From Caulobacteraceae bacterium (lineage in GTDB: Bacteria; Pseudomonadota; Alphaproteobacteria; Caulobacterales; Caulobacteraceae), in assembly GCA_947474775.1 (NCBI GenBank), contig CANJKG010000002.1, positions 1 through 40,818 of the forward strand: a stretch of DNA of 40,818 bases, in the 5' to 3' direction. Every line of letters starts with the position of its first letter. Within the stretch, counting starts at the first letter, position 1. Shown here in pieces: positions 1 to 9,393 of this stretch. Position numbers and translations under genes: made by a program. The notes beneath the pieces were generated by a model, which made no database searches, was not told where the DNA came from, and saw only the letters and a list, made by a program, of their open reading frames with translations.

Positions 1-1
1 A

Positions 2-133
2 CCGTCGCGCGCCGACGGCGCGACGCTGCTCCACATGATCATGATCAACCTGCCCACCCAGGCTTATGAGCGGCTAACCTCGCCGCACATGCGGCCGGCC
101 CTGGTCAGCTACCCCAAGCAGGACACGCGTTAG
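2..133 (+). CDS. C-terminal fragment of an unidentified protein (5' truncated by window edge)
   Basis: Open frame from base 2 to TAG at 131-133: ...ATLLHMIMINLPTQAYERLTSPHMRPALVSYPKQDTR*. Too short to assign. Confidence 0.45.
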   Translation, partial: PSRADGATLLHMIMINLPTQAYERLTSPHMRPALVSYPKQDTR

Positions 134-142
134 GCGCGCGGC

Positions 143-856
143 TTACGCCTGGAGCGTGGCTTCCAGGAATGCCGTCGCCTCGATCCAGGACAGGTGCGCG
201 AGCTGCGGGTCGTAGCGGACGCCGGGGATGTCGGCGCGGGTCCCGCTTTCCGGGTCGGTGAAGGCGTGCATGGCCTGGCTGTAGGTGGTCAGGCGCCAGT
301 CGACGCCGGCCCCTGTCATTTCCCGCTGGAAAGCCTCCACATGGGCCGGCGGCGCATAGGGGTCCTGCGCCCCGGTGATCGCCAGGACCTTCGCCTTCAC
401 CGCCCCGGACTGGGCTGGCATGGCGGTCTCCAGGATGCCGTGGAAGCTCACCACGCAGGCCAGGTCGAGTCCGCCGCGGGCCATCTCCAGCACGCACCGT
501 CCGCCGAAGCAGTAGCCGATGGCGGCGATCCGCGCCGTGTCCGTCCCCTCAACGGTCCGCGCCGCGGCGTAGGTGGCGAGCACCCGCTCGCGCAGCAGCT
601 TCGGATCGTCCTTCAGGACGTGGTGCATGGCCCGGCGGGCCGCCTCGTCCGGCAGGGCGCCGTACATGTCGGTGATGACGGCCACATAGCCCATGCCGGC
701 CAGCTCCAGGGCGCGCTCGCGTATCTGGCGGCCGATCCCCAGGGCGTTGTGCATCACCATGACCATGGGGTGCGGGGCGTCGCCCTCCGGAAGCGCCACC
801 TGTCCATGCAGGGTCACGTCGCCATGGGCGTAGTCGAAGGCGCGCAGCTCGCTCAT
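143..856 (-). CDS. Dienelactone hydrolase family protein
   Basis: 237 aa; nucleophile motif GYCFGGRCVLEMARG (G-x-C-x-G-G), C-terminal YSQAMHAFTDP typical of DLH alpha/beta hydrolases. Confidence 0.88.
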   Translation of the reverse strand: MSELRAFDYAHGDVTLHGQVALPEGDAPHPMVMVMHNALGIGRQIRERALELAGMGYVAVITDMYGALPDEAARRAMHHVLKDDPKLLRERVLATYAAARTVEGTDTARIAAIGYCFGGRCVLEMARGGLDLACVVSFHGILETAMPAQSGAVKAKVLAITGAQDPYAPPAHVEAFQREMTGAGVDWRLTTYSQAMHAFTDPESGTRADIPGVRYDPQLAHLSWIEATAFLEATLQA

Positions 857-928
857 GAACCTTCCCGAATCGAAGATCGTCCCGAGGCGCGAGCATAGAG
901 GCTGGCGCGCCCGGATCGAACCGGATCG

Positions 929-1513
929 TCAGGCGGCCTTCTTCGGCTTCCTGGCCTTCTTGGCCTCGGCCTTCGCCTTCTTGCCGGCCTTCGCGGGCGA
1001 GGGGTCGAGCGCCGCCTCGCCGCCGCGCACCAGGTCGCGGAGCAGGCCCGCCAAGGCCTCTCGCCGGCGCCCGCCCGAGAGCAGCTTCATCAACCGTCCG
1101 TCCACCGCCGCCATTCGCGGCGCGGCCTCGGCCAGCACCGCCTGGCCCTGTTCGGTCAGTCGCACCGCGTTGGCGCGACCGTCGGTGGCCGACCGCTCGC
1201 GCTCCAGCAGCCCCTTGGCCATCATCCGGGCGGCCATGTCGGCCAATGTCGAGCGGTCGATGCCGGTGATCCGCACCAGGTCGGTCTGGTTGGCGCCTTC
1301 GTGGGCGGCGGCGGCGGCCAGCACCGCATACTGACGCTGGGTGATCGCGCCGCGTCCGAACTCCTCGGCGTAGAGATCGAGCGCCAGCTGCAGCGCCCGG
1401 TGCAGGAGCTGGCTCGGCGACTTCTCGAGCGCCGCGACCCGCCCCTTCTCCGTCTTGCCCTTGGCCATCCACACCCCCGGCTGGAATATGCTCGGGCCCG
1501 CATAACAAGACAT
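929..1513 (-). CDS. MarR family transcriptional regulator (start may be the internal ATG at 1468, MAKGKTEK...)
   Basis: Winged-helix pattern ITQRQYAVLAAAAAHEGANQTDLVRITGIDRSTLADMAARMMAKGLLERERSATDGRANAVRLTEQG. Confidence 0.85.
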   Translation of the reverse strand: MSCYAGPSIFQPGVWMAKGKTEKGRVAALEKSPSQLLHRALQLALDLYAEEFGRGAITQRQYAVLAAAAAHEGANQTDLVRITGIDRSTLADMAARMMAKGLLERERSATDGRANAVRLTEQGQAVLAEAAPRMAAVDGRLMKLLSGGRRREALAGLLRDLVRGGEAALDPSPAKAGKKAKAEAKKARKPKKAA

Positions 1514-1549
1514 TGCGACGTTTAAACGACGGACCTTCCGTGTGCGGCC

Positions 1550-2137
1550 CTACTCCTCCGGCGGCGGAGGCGGCGGCAGATCCTTGACCTCCAGATACTT
1601 CATCAGCAGCGGTAGCTGGGTCGCCACGAAGACCAGGGTCAGGATGGTCAGGCCGAACGATTTGAACGCCACCCAGGTCTCCTCGCTCTGGGTGCGCCAG
1701 ACCGCTTCATTGACCAGGGCGAGGCCCACATAGAACATCCCGAACCGCACCGTCAGCTTGCGCCAGACGTCCTCCGGCAGGGCCAGCGCCTCGCCCAGCA
1801 GCAGCTTCAGCGGATTGCGCCTCATCGCCACCCCACCTAGCAGGATCGCCGCCAGGATCAGGTTCACCACCGTGGGCTTCACCTTGAGGATCCGCGGATC
1901 GTCGAAGATCAGGGTGAGGCCCCCGAACACCGCCGCCATCAGCCCAACGAACAGCGGCAGGGGCGCCAGGCGCCGCTCCACCACCGCGCCGACGATCACC
2001 GAGATCACCGAGGCGACGACAATGGCCGCTGTCGCCTTCATGAAGTCCCGCCCGCCGAAGAAATAGACCACCGCGAACGCGATGGGCGGGAAGTAGTCGA
2101 CGAAGTAGCGGACCCACTTGCGGCCTCTATCGGTCAT
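1550..2137 (-). CDS. yciB: Septation protein A / YciB family inner-membrane protein
   Basis: 195 aa, multiple TM segments, VDYFPPIAFAVVYFFGGRDFMKAT and LIFDDPRILKVKPTVVNLILAAILLGG are characteristic of IspZ/YciB. Confidence 0.88.
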   Translation of the reverse strand: MTDRGRKWVRYFVDYFPPIAFAVVYFFGGRDFMKATAAIVVASVISVIVGAVVERRLAPLPLFVGLMAAVFGGLTLIFDDPRILKVKPTVVNLILAAILLGGVAMRRNPLKLLLGEALALPEDVWRKLTVRFGMFYVGLALVNEAVWRTQSEETWVAFKSFGLTILTLVFVATQLPLLMKYLEVKDLPPPPPPEE

Positions 2138-3078
2138 TTCGGCTCATCCTCAAGGCCCACCAGGGAGCGGGCGAAGGCCCGCGCGTTGAACGGCTGCAGG
2201 TCGTCGATGCCTTCTCCCACCCCGATCAGCTTGATCGGCGAGTCGGAGGCCTGCGCCACCGGCACCAGAACGCCGCCACGGGCGGTGCCGTCCAGCTTGG
2301 TCATGACGATGCCGGAGACGCCGATCTGGTTGCCGAAGATGTTCTCCTGGGCCAGCGCATTGCGGCCCACGGTGGCGTCCAGCACCAGAAGGGTCTCGTG
2401 CGGCGCGTCCGGATCGAGCTTCTTCACCACGCGGATGATCTTGTGCAGCTCGTCCATCAGCCCCTGCTTGTTCTGCAGCCGCCCGGCGGTGTCGATCAGC
2501 ACCACGTCGTGGCCTTGCGCCTTGGCCCGCTCCAGGGCCTCGAAGGCGAGGCCCGCCGCGTCGGAATTGATCGGGCGGCTCATGAAGTCGGCGCCGGCCC
2601 GGTCGGCCCAGACCTTGAGCTGCTCCACGGCGGCGGCGCGGAAGGTGTCGCCGGCCACCACCATCACCTTGGCGCCCTTGTCCCTCAGGTCGGCGGCGAT
2701 CTTGCCCAGCGTCGTGGTCTTGCCCGAGCCGTTCACCCCGATGAACAGGACGACGTAGGGGCGGGGTCCCGACAGCGGGTCGAATTCGCCCTCGCGGGCG
2801 GCCAGCTCGTCGCCGATCGCCTGCGCCAGGGCCTCCTTGATCTCCTCCTCGCCGATCTGCTTGCCGAACCGCTCCTCGGCGAAGCGGGCGGTGATGCGGG
2901 CGGCCGAGTGCGGGCCGAGGTCGGCCTCGATCAGCATCTCCTCCAACGCGTCGAGCCGGGCCTGGTCCAGCGGCGCCCGGGCCACGAAGACCTGGGCGAT
3001 CTGCTCGCCGACCTGCTTCGAGGATTTGGTAAGCCCCTCGGTGAGGCGCTGGAACCAGCCGCGTTTGGGTTCTGCCAT
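2134..3078 (-). CDS. ftsY: Signal recognition particle receptor FtsY
   Basis: MAEPKRGWFQRLTEGLTKSSKQ... GVNGSGKTTTLGKIAADLR, VMVVAGDTFRAAAVEQL, DTAGRLQNKQGLMDEL, TKLDGTARGG: SRP-type GTPase. Start placed at ATG 3078, inside the longer ORF. Confidence 0.96.
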   Translation of the reverse strand: MAEPKRGWFQRLTEGLTKSSKQVGEQIAQVFVARAPLDQARLDALEEMLIEADLGPHSAARITARFAEERFGKQIGEEEIKEALAQAIGDELAAREGEFDPLSGPRPYVVLFIGVNGSGKTTTLGKIAADLRDKGAKVMVVAGDTFRAAAVEQLKVWADRAGADFMSRPINSDAAGLAFEALERAKAQGHDVVLIDTAGRLQNKQGLMDELHKIIRVVKKLDPDAPHETLLVLDATVGRNALAQENIFGNQIGVSGIVMTKLDGTARGGVLVPVAQASDSPIKLIGVGEGIDDLQPFNARAFARSLVGLEDEPK

Positions 3079-3135
3079 GGGCCGGCTTCTAGCGACTGGC
3101 TTGCGCGCCGTCACGGGGGACCGCATCAAGGGCGG

Positions 3136-3765
3136 ATGGAGCCGCTCGAGACCGCCCTGACCGTGCTCGACTACGCCGCCGTGGCCGTGTTCGGCGCTTC
3201 GGGCGCCCTGGCTGCGGCGCGGGCCAAGCACGACATCATCACCTTCGGCTTCTTCGCCGCGGTCACCGGCGTGGGCGGGGGCACGTTGCGCGACCTGCTG
3301 ATCGACGCCCCGGTGTTCTGGGTGGCGCGGCCGGAATATGTGATCGTCTGCCTGGCCGCCGCCCTGGCCATCTGGATCCTTGGCTGGGCCCAGGGGCGCG
3401 AGCGGCTGCTGCTGTGGCTGGATGCGCTGGGCATGGCCGCCTACGCCGTCGTCGGCGCGCTGAAAGCGATCTCGCTCGGCGTGCCGCCGTTTTCCGCGGT
3501 GATCATGGGCGTGCTCACCGCCAGCTTCGGAGGCGTGATCCGCGACGTCCTGGCCCACCAGCCCTCGGTGCTTCTGCGCCGCGAGCTCTATGTGACCCCG
3601 GCGCTGCTAGGGGCGGCGGTATTCGTGGTGCTGAACGGAATGGACATGCCGCCGGCGGTAAGCGGGGGCGCGGGCTTCCTGGCGGCCTTCGCGCTCAGGG
3701 CCGGGGCTATCCTGTTCGGCTGGCAGATGCCGGGCTTCCCCGGCCGCGCGCCGCCAGGCCCCTAA
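3136..3765 (+). CDS. Trimeric intracellular cation channel (TRIC/YadS, UPF0126) family protein
   Basis: 209 aa: FGASGALAAARAKHDIITFGFFAAVTGVGGGTLRDLLI ... AVIMGVLTASFGGVIRDVL: duplicated glycine-rich UPF0126 motifs. ATG at 3136. Confidence 0.9.
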   Translation: MEPLETALTVLDYAAVAVFGASGALAAARAKHDIITFGFFAAVTGVGGGTLRDLLIDAPVFWVARPEYVIVCLAAALAIWILGWAQGRERLLLWLDALGMAAYAVVGALKAISLGVPPFSAVIMGVLTASFGGVIRDVLAHQPSVLLRRELYVTPALLGAAVFVVLNGMDMPPAVSGGAGFLAAFALRAGAILFGWQMPGFPGRAPPGP

Positions 3766-4193
3766 TCGTCCGGATGCTGGCGCGAGGCCACGGCGGCGAA
3801 GCCGTCCCCGGCGCTCTGGCCGGCCTCGGACTTCCATTCCGGCAGGTCGCCCAGGTTGTCCACGAAGGCCAGCTTGTCGGGGAAGATCAGCTGGGTGGTG
3901 GGTGCGGCCTGCGCCGGGGCGTCGAGGGCGCCGATCATCACCCCGATGCTACCCTTCGATTCGAAGCTCAGCGGCGTGCCGCAGGCGTCGCAGAACCCGC
4001 GCTGCACGGTCTCCGAGCTCCGGAAATAGGCCGGCGGCCGGGTGGTCCAGACCAGGCCGTGGGCGTCCACATACGGCCCGAAGAAGCCGCCGGTGGCCTT
4101 CTGGCACATGCGGCAGTGGCAGATGCTCGATGCGCCGAGCCGTTCGGCCGAGAACCGCACCGCCCCGCACTGGCATCCGCCGGTGATGCTCAT
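3762..4193 (-). CDS. GFA (glutathione-dependent formaldehyde-activating/CENP-V) family protein
   Basis: MSITGGCQCGAVRFSAERLG...CHCRMCQKATGGFFGPYV...FCDACGTPLSFES: Zn-binding CxC / CxxC pattern. Confidence 0.9.
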   Translation of the reverse strand: MSITGGCQCGAVRFSAERLGASSICHCRMCQKATGGFFGPYVDAHGLVWTTRPPAYFRSSETVQRGFCDACGTPLSFESKGSIGVMIGALDAPAQAAPTTQLIFPDKLAFVDNLGDLPEWKSEAGQSAGDGFAAVASRQHPDD

Positions 4194-5452
4194 GCCGCCT
4201 CCAGCACCTTGAGCTGCGCCAGGGCGCGCTTGCCGTCGTGGCCGGTGACGGTGAAGGGCGCGATTTCGCCCACCCGCGCCTCGCCCACGAAGGCAACCTC
4301 CGTGAAGTCGGCGGCGCGCGCCACGCCTGGCCGCTCCACCAGGGCGTCCAGCGTCCTGCCGGCTTGGCGGTCCAGGTGGCGGGCAAGCGCGGCTTCGCCC
4401 GCCTCGCGCAGGCGGCGCGCCCGGTCCTTGACCACGGTGCGGGGCAGCTGCGGCATCCGCGCGGCCGGCGTTCCGGGGCGCGGGCTGAACGGAAACACAT
4501 GCAGGAAGGACAGACCCGCCTCCTCCACCAGCCGCAGGGTGTTCTCGAACATCGCCTCGGTCTCGGTGGGGAAGCCGGCGATCAGGTCGGCGCCGAAGGC
4601 CACGTCCGGGCGGACGGCGCGGACCTCGGCGGCCAGCTGCAGGGCGTCGGCGCGGCTGTGGCGGCGCTTCATCCGCTTGAGGATCATGTCGTCCCCGGCC
4701 TGCAGCGACAGGTGCAGGTAGGGCGCGAGGCGAGGCTGCTCGGCGAGGCACCGCAGCAGGTCGGGGTCGATCTCCGCCGCATCGATGGACGACAGCCGCA
4801 GGCGCTCCAGCTCCGGGACCAGCCGCAGGATGCGCGCCACCAGCTGGCCAAGCGTAGGCGCGCCCGGCAGGTCGGCGCCCCAGCTGGTGATGTCCACCCC
4901 GGTCAGCACCACCTCGCGATAGCCCTGGGCGGCCAGACGCCGCACCTGCTCGACGATCTCGCCGGCCGCCGCCGAGCGGGAATTCCCCCGCCCATAGGGG
5001 ATCACGCAGAAGGTGCAGCGGTGGTCGCAGCCGTTCTGCACCTCCACATAGGCCCGCGCCCGGTCCTTCAGTCCGTCGATCAGATGGCCGGCGGTCTCGC
5101 GCACGCTCATGATGTCGTTGACCCGCACCCGGGCCGGCGCCGCCTGCGGAGCATAGGCGCCGGGGGCGGACTTCTCGGCGTTGCCCAGCACCAGGTCCAC
5201 CTCGGCCATGCCCGCGAAGGCGGCGGGATCGATCTGGGCCGCGCAGCCGGTGACGATCAGTTTGGCGCCCGGCCGCTCGCGCCTGGCCTTGCGGATCGCC
5301 TGGCGCGCCTGCCGCACGGCCTCGCCGGTCACCGCGCAGGTGTTGAACACCACCGCGTCGGCAAGCCCGTCCTCGGCCGCTCGCGCACGGATCACCTCGC
5401 TCTCGTAGGCGTTGAGGCGGCATCCGAAGGTGACGACCTCGACCCCGCTCAC
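4190..5452 (-). CDS. mtaB: tRNA (N6-L-threonylcarbamoyladenosine(37)-C2)-methylthiotransferase MtaB
   Basis: GTG start at 5452 (overlaps dapF stop as GTGA): VEVVTFGCRLNAYESE; radical-SAM motif NGCDHRCTFCVIPYGRGNSRS; FPTETEAMFENTL. Confidence 0.93.
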   Translation of the reverse strand: MSGVEVVTFGCRLNAYESEVIRARAAEDGLADAVVFNTCAVTGEAVRQARQAIRKARRERPGAKLIVTGCAAQIDPAAFAGMAEVDLVLGNAEKSAPGAYAPQAAPARVRVNDIMSVRETAGHLIDGLKDRARAYVEVQNGCDHRCTFCVIPYGRGNSRSAAAGEIVEQVRRLAAQGYREVVLTGVDITSWGADLPGAPTLGQLVARILRLVPELERLRLSSIDAAEIDPDLLRCLAEQPRLAPYLHLSLQAGDDMILKRMKRRHSRADALQLAAEVRAVRPDVAFGADLIAGFPTETEAMFENTLRLVEEAGLSFLHVFPFSPRPGTPAARMPQLPRTVVKDRARRLREAGEAALARHLDRQAGRTLDALVERPGVARAADFTEVAFVGEARVGEIAPFTVTGHDGKRALAQLKVLEAA

Positions 5453-6273
5453 GGCAGTTCGCCCGCGAAGTCCACGGCCGCGGGGCCGGTCATGATCACG
5501 TGGTCGTCGTCGCGCCAGTCGATGAACAGCTCGCCGCCGTCCAGCTCCAGGGTGGCGGCGCGGTCGGTCAGTCCACGGCGGGCGGCCGCCACCAGGGCCG
5601 CGCAGGCGCCGGTGCCGCAGGCCTTGGTGAGGCCGGCGCCGCGCTCCCACACCCTAAGGCGGATGCGGTCCTTGGCCTTGACCTGGGCGAAGCCGACGTT
5701 GGCCTTCTCCGGGAAGATCGGCAGGCGCTCGACCATGGGCCCGATCAGGTCGATGGCCACGGCGTCCACATCGGGGACGAAGAACACCACGTGCGGATTG
5801 CCCATGGAGACCGCGGCCGGCGCGCCGAGGTCGTCGCCGTTCTGGTCGGTGAGGCGAAGGGCGAGTTCGTTGGTGTCCTGTTCGACCTTCAGCGGAATCT
5901 CCCGCCAGTCGAGGCGGGGCTTGCCCATGTCGACGCTCACCAGCCGCTCGCCGGCGCGGGATGCGGTGAGGCGGCCGGCCTTGGTCTCGATGGCCACCTC
6001 GTCCTTCTCGCCCGAGGCCATCAGCAGCCAGCCCACGCAGCGGGTCCCGTTGCCGCAGGCCGAGACCTCCTCGCCGTCGGCGTTCCAGAACCGCACCGTG
6101 GCGTCGGCGCCCTGCGCGGGCTCGATGACGATCAGCTGGTCGCAGCCGATCCCGCTCTTGCGATCGGCGATCGCGCGCACCTCCGCCGCCGTGGGCGCGA
6201 AGGGGGCGGAGCGCGCCTCGACCACGACAAAGTCGTTGCCGAGGCCGTTCATCTTGAGGAAAGGCCGGCTCAT
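5449..6273 (-). CDS. dapF: Diaminopimelate epimerase
   Basis: MSRPFLKMNGLGNDFVVVEAR; active-site motifs SACGNGTRCVG and TKACGTGACAALVAA. Confidence 0.97.
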   Translation of the reverse strand: MSRPFLKMNGLGNDFVVVEARSAPFAPTAAEVRAIADRKSGIGCDQLIVIEPAQGADATVRFWNADGEEVSACGNGTRCVGWLLMASGEKDEVAIETKAGRLTASRAGERLVSVDMGKPRLDWREIPLKVEQDTNELALRLTDQNGDDLGAPAAVSMGNPHVVFFVPDVDAVAIDLIGPMVERLPIFPEKANVGFAQVKAKDRIRLRVWERGAGLTKACGTGACAALVAAARRGLTDRAATLELDGGELFIDWRDDDHVIMTGPAAVDFAGELP

Positions 6274-6322
6274 TGGCCGGCTATATAGGGGAAAGGCGGC
6301 TCCGGCGCACGCGGCCGCGCTC

Positions 6323-7219
6323 TTAGACGTCCTTCAGCAGGTCGGCCAGCAGGCGGCCCTCGGCGGCGCGGTTCGAGCCGGCCCGCCAGGCGACCACGAT
6401 CTCGCGGCTGGGATGGTCGGCGTCGATGGGGCGCACCGTCACCGGCGCGGCCTCCGCCAGGCCGGCGTCCACCGCCATCGCCGGCAGGAAGCTGACCCCC
6501 AGGCCCGAGCCCACCATCTGCACCAGGGTCGGCAGGGAGGTGGCGGCGAAGGTCTCCTCCTCCGACGTGCCCCTTGGCGGGCGCAGGCCGCAGGCCGCGA
6601 GCGCGTGCTCGCGCAGGCAGTGGCCGTCCTCCAGCAGGATCAGGCCCTCGCGCTCCAGGGCCTCAGGTGTGGCCGAGCTTTCCAGGGTCAGGGGGTGGCC
6701 GTTGGGGATCGCCGCCAGGAGTTCGTCGTCGGAGACGTGGGCCCAGTCCAGGCCGGCCATGTCGTAGGGCAGGGCGATGAGGGCCGCGTCCAGCTGGCCG
6801 GCCTTGAGCAAGGCGATCAGCCGGTGGGTCAGGTCCTCGCGCAGGAACAGCCGCAACTTGGGGAACCTGTCGCGCATCGCCGGCAGGGCGCGCGGCAGCA
6901 GGAAGGGCGCGATGGTCGGGATCACGCCCAGCCGGAACCGGCCGGTGAGCGGTTGGCCGGCGTTCTTGGCCGCCTCGATCAGTTCCTCGGTCTCGTTGAG
7001 GATCACGGTGGCGCGCCGCAGGGCCTCTTCGCCCACCGCCGTGAGGATCACGCCGGAGCGGGCGCGGTCCACCACCGGCGCGCCCAGGCACCGCTCCAGT
7101 TCCTGGATGCCGGCCGACAGGGTTGGCTGGGTGACGTGCGCGGCGTCCGCCGCCTTGCCGAAGCCGCCGTGTTCGGCCAGCAGCTTGAGATATTGCAACT
7201 GTCTGAGTGTCGGGAGCAT
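6323..7219 (-). CDS. oxyR: LysR-type hydrogen-peroxide-inducible activator OxyR
   Basis: LTTR HTH (HGGFGKAADAAHVTQPTLSAGIQELE) plus redox pair DGHCLREHALAACGL (C-x8-C), matching OxyR C199/C208; divergent from ahpC. Confidence 0.93.
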   Translation of the reverse strand: MLPTLRQLQYLKLLAEHGGFGKAADAAHVTQPTLSAGIQELERCLGAPVVDRARSGVILTAVGEEALRRATVILNETEELIEAAKNAGQPLTGRFRLGVIPTIAPFLLPRALPAMRDRFPKLRLFLREDLTHRLIALLKAGQLDAALIALPYDMAGLDWAHVSDDELLAAIPNGHPLTLESSATPEALEREGLILLEDGHCLREHALAACGLRPPRGTSEEETFAATSLPTLVQMVGSGLGVSFLPAMAVDAGLAEAAPVTVRPIDADHPSREIVVAWRAGSNRAAEGRLLADLLKDV

Positions 7220-7228
7220 GTGGACTAT

Positions 7229-7243
7229 ATAGACCCACTCTAT
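7229..7243. promoter_or_regulatory. Candidate OxyR binding site in the oxyR-ahpC intergenic region
   Basis: ATAG-ACCCACT-CTAT, i.e. the ATAG-N7-CTAT core of the OxyR consensus, 10 bp upstream of the oxyR ATG; preceded by CTAT making CTATATAG, with a further CTAT at 7258. A second full half-site at the canonical spacing is weak. Confidence 0.5.
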
Positions 7244-7353
7244 GCAAATTCCAAAAACTATCGATTAGGCTTCGGGGGGACGCGCCCCTATCTCAGCTGC
7301 GACGGCGCGGCCCTCCCCAAACCCGCGCGTCATCAGCAAGAGGTACTGAGAAT

Positions 7354-7911
7354 ATGATTGGCGTTGGCGAGACCCTGCCGGACTTCAAGGTCGTGGGCGT
7401 GAAGCCCAAGTTCAACCGTCACGAGGAGAATGGCGAGAGCGCCTTCGAGACGGTCACCAAGACGAGCTTCCCGGGGAAGTGGAAGGTGATCTTCTTCTAT
7501 CCCAAGGACTTCACCTTCGTGTGCCCCACCGAGATCGCCGAATTCGCCAAGCTGAACCCGCAGTTCGAGGAGCGCGACGCGGTCGTCCTGGGCGGCTCCA
7601 CCGACAACGAGCACTCCAAGCTCGGCTGGCGGCGCGAACACCCCGACCTCAACAGCCTGGCGATCTGGAACTTCGCCGACAGCGGCGGCGCCTTCGCCCG
7701 TGCGCTGGGCGTTCTGGACGAGTCCGAAGGTGTGGCGCTGCGGGCCACCTTCGTTGTCGATCCGAACAACGTCGTGCAGCACATCTACGTCAACAACCTC
7801 AGCGTTGGCCGCAACCCGGCTGACACCCTGCGGGTGCTGGACGCCCTGCAGACCGACGAACTGTGCCCCTGCAACCGCGCCGTCGGCGGCGACACCCTGA
7901 AGGCCGCCTGA
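7354..7911 (+). CDS. ahpC: Alkyl hydroperoxide reductase AhpC (2-Cys peroxiredoxin)
   Basis: FYPKDFTFVCPTEIAEF peroxidatic Cys; DELCPCNRAVGGDTL resolving Cys; ATG 7354. Confidence 0.95.
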   Translation: MIGVGETLPDFKVVGVKPKFNRHEENGESAFETVTKTSFPGKWKVIFFYPKDFTFVCPTEIAEFAKLNPQFEERDAVVLGGSTDNEHSKLGWRREHPDLNSLAIWNFADSGGAFARALGVLDESEGVALRATFVVDPNNVVQHIYVNNLSVGRNPADTLRVLDALQTDELCPCNRAVGGDTLKAA

Positions 7912-7921
7912 GGCCTGTGTT

Positions 7922-7943
7922 CGGGGGAGCTTCGGCTCCCCCG
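7922..7943 (+). terminator. Hairpin with UUCG tetraloop between ahpC and ahpD (attenuator or mRNA 3'-end stabiliser rather than a full terminator)
   Basis: CGGGGGAGC-TTCG-GCTCCCCCG, 9-bp perfect stem; no T-tract follows. Confidence 0.6.
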
Positions 7944-7970
7944 GCCATCTGAAAGATCTGGAGAACTGCC

Positions 7971-8507
7971 ATGTCCCTCGACGCCCTGCGCGAGACCCTT
8001 CCCGCCTACGCCAAGGACCTTAGCCTCAACCTCTCGAGCCTGGCCTCAGAGACGGTGCTGGGCGACCAGCAGAAGTGGGGCGCCTTCGTCGCCGCCGCCT
8101 ATGGCGTGGGCGTGCCGGCGGTCGTCCAGGCGGTGAACGCCCAGGCGGCGGAAGCGGGCCTGTCCGAGGAAGCGGCCACCGCCGCCAAGGCCGCCGCCGC
8201 GATCATGGGCATGAACAACGTCTACTACCGCTCGCTGCACCTGATCTCGAACCCCGAGTACAAGATCCTTCCGGCCCGGCTGCGGATGAACATCATGGCC
8301 AACCCTGGCGTGGACAAGGCCGACTTCGAGCTGTGGTCGACGGTGGTCTCGGCGGTGAACGGCTGCGGCATGTGCCTGGATTCCCACGAGGCCGAACTGA
8401 AGCGGCACGGGGTGTCGGCCCAGCAGGTCCAGGCGGCCCTGCGCATCGCCGCCGTGGTCAACGCGGTGAGCCGGGTGGTGGCGGCGGAGATGGCCGCCGC
8501 GGCCTGA
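7971..8507 (+). CDS. ahpD: Carboxymuconolactone decarboxylase-like alkylhydroperoxidase AhpD
   Basis: 178 aa; [20 protein letters not shown] (CxxC + H) AhpD active site; downstream of ahpC. Confidence 0.92.
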   Translation: MSLDALRETLPAYAKDLSLNLSSLASETVLGDQQKWGAFVAAAYGVGVPAVVQAVNAQAAEAGLSEEAATAAKAAAAIMGMNNVYYRSLHLISNPEYKILPARLRMNIMANPGVDKADFELWSTVVSAVNGCGMCLDSHEAELKRHGVSAQQVQAALRIAAVVNAVSRVVAAEMAAAA

Positions 8508-8541
8508 TCCGCACCTGTCATCCGCCCAGCCGAACGCCGCC

Positions 8542-9393
8542 TCAGGCCGCTTCGAAGCTGAGCGGCGCGCCCCAGAAGGTCTCCACCAGGCCGTGCTGGG
8601 CGCCCGGCTTGCCGGTGGTCAGGAACCGCCGACCGCCGCCCTTTCCCGCGTCGTACTCCGGATGCCGCTCCAGATAGCGCGCCAGCGCATCCGCCGTGGC
8701 CTGCGGCTGGTGGATCAGCGGCGTGCCGGGCGGCAGGGCGACGCGGAACAGGTCGGCGGTGATCTCGTAGTGGGTGCAGCCCAGGATCGCCCTGTCCGGC
8801 GGCCGGCCGATGCGCTTGGTCAGGGCCGCCACATGGCCCCCGATCTCGGCGGCGAGGAGGTCGGCGCCCGCGCCCTCCTCGATCATCCGCGCCAGGTTGG
8901 GGCAGGGCTCGGAGAACACCGCCACGTCCTGCCGGCGCTTGTCGATCTCGATCTCATAGACCCGGCTGCCCGCGGTGGCCGGGGTGGAGAACACCGCCAA
9001 TATGTCCAGCTTCTCCACCTTGTCGCCCCGCCGCTCGGCCTCGTGCTCCCAGGGCAGGCCGGTGGCCGCCTCTATGGTTGGCACGATGATCCCCAGAACG
9101 TTCAGCGCCCGGCCCTTCCGGCGTCGATAGCCCGGCAGCCAGGTCTGCTGCAGGCGCCTGAGCGCGATGCCTGAGGCGGTGTTGCAGGCCAGCACCACCA
9201 GGTCGCAGCCGGCGTCGAACAGCTGCTCGCAGCCCGCCCGTGTGAGGTCGACGATCTCCTCGCCGGGCCGCCCGCCATAGGGCGCATTGGCCTGGTCGGC
9301 GAGATAGACGAGGTCGGCCGCCGGGAACCGCTCCACCAGCGCGCGGTGGACGGTCAGTCCGCCAACTCCCGAATCGAACGCCCCGATGGCCAT
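8542..9393 (-). CDS. murI: Glutamate racemase
   Basis: MAIGAFDSGVGGLTV, VVLACNTASGIALRRLQ, AILGCTHYEITADLF: two catalytic Cys motifs. Confidence 0.9.
   Translation of the reverse strand: MAIGAFDSGVGGLTVHRALVERFPAADLVYLADQANAPYGGRPGEEIVDLTRAGCEQLFDAGCDLVVLACNTASGIALRRLQQTWLPGYRRRKGRALNVLGIIVPTIEAATGLPWEHEAERRGDKVEKLDILAVFSTPATAGSRVYEIEIDKRRQDVAVFSEPCPNLARMIEEGAGADLLAAEIGGHVAALTKRIGRPPDRAILGCTHYEITADLFRVALPPGTPLIHQPQATADALARYLERHPEYDAGKGGGRRFLTTGKPGAQHGLVETFWGAPLSFEAA

Noticed and set aside
3079-3558. 160-aa N-terminal extension of FtsY in the ORF track
   Set aside because: Antisense to the TRIC-family gene; FtsY has a natural ATG at 3078.
4238-7357. 1039-aa plus-strand ORF
   Set aside because: Antisense to mtaB, dapF and oxyR, all of which have clear family motifs; low-complexity H/G/R/A composition typical of high-GC shadow frames.
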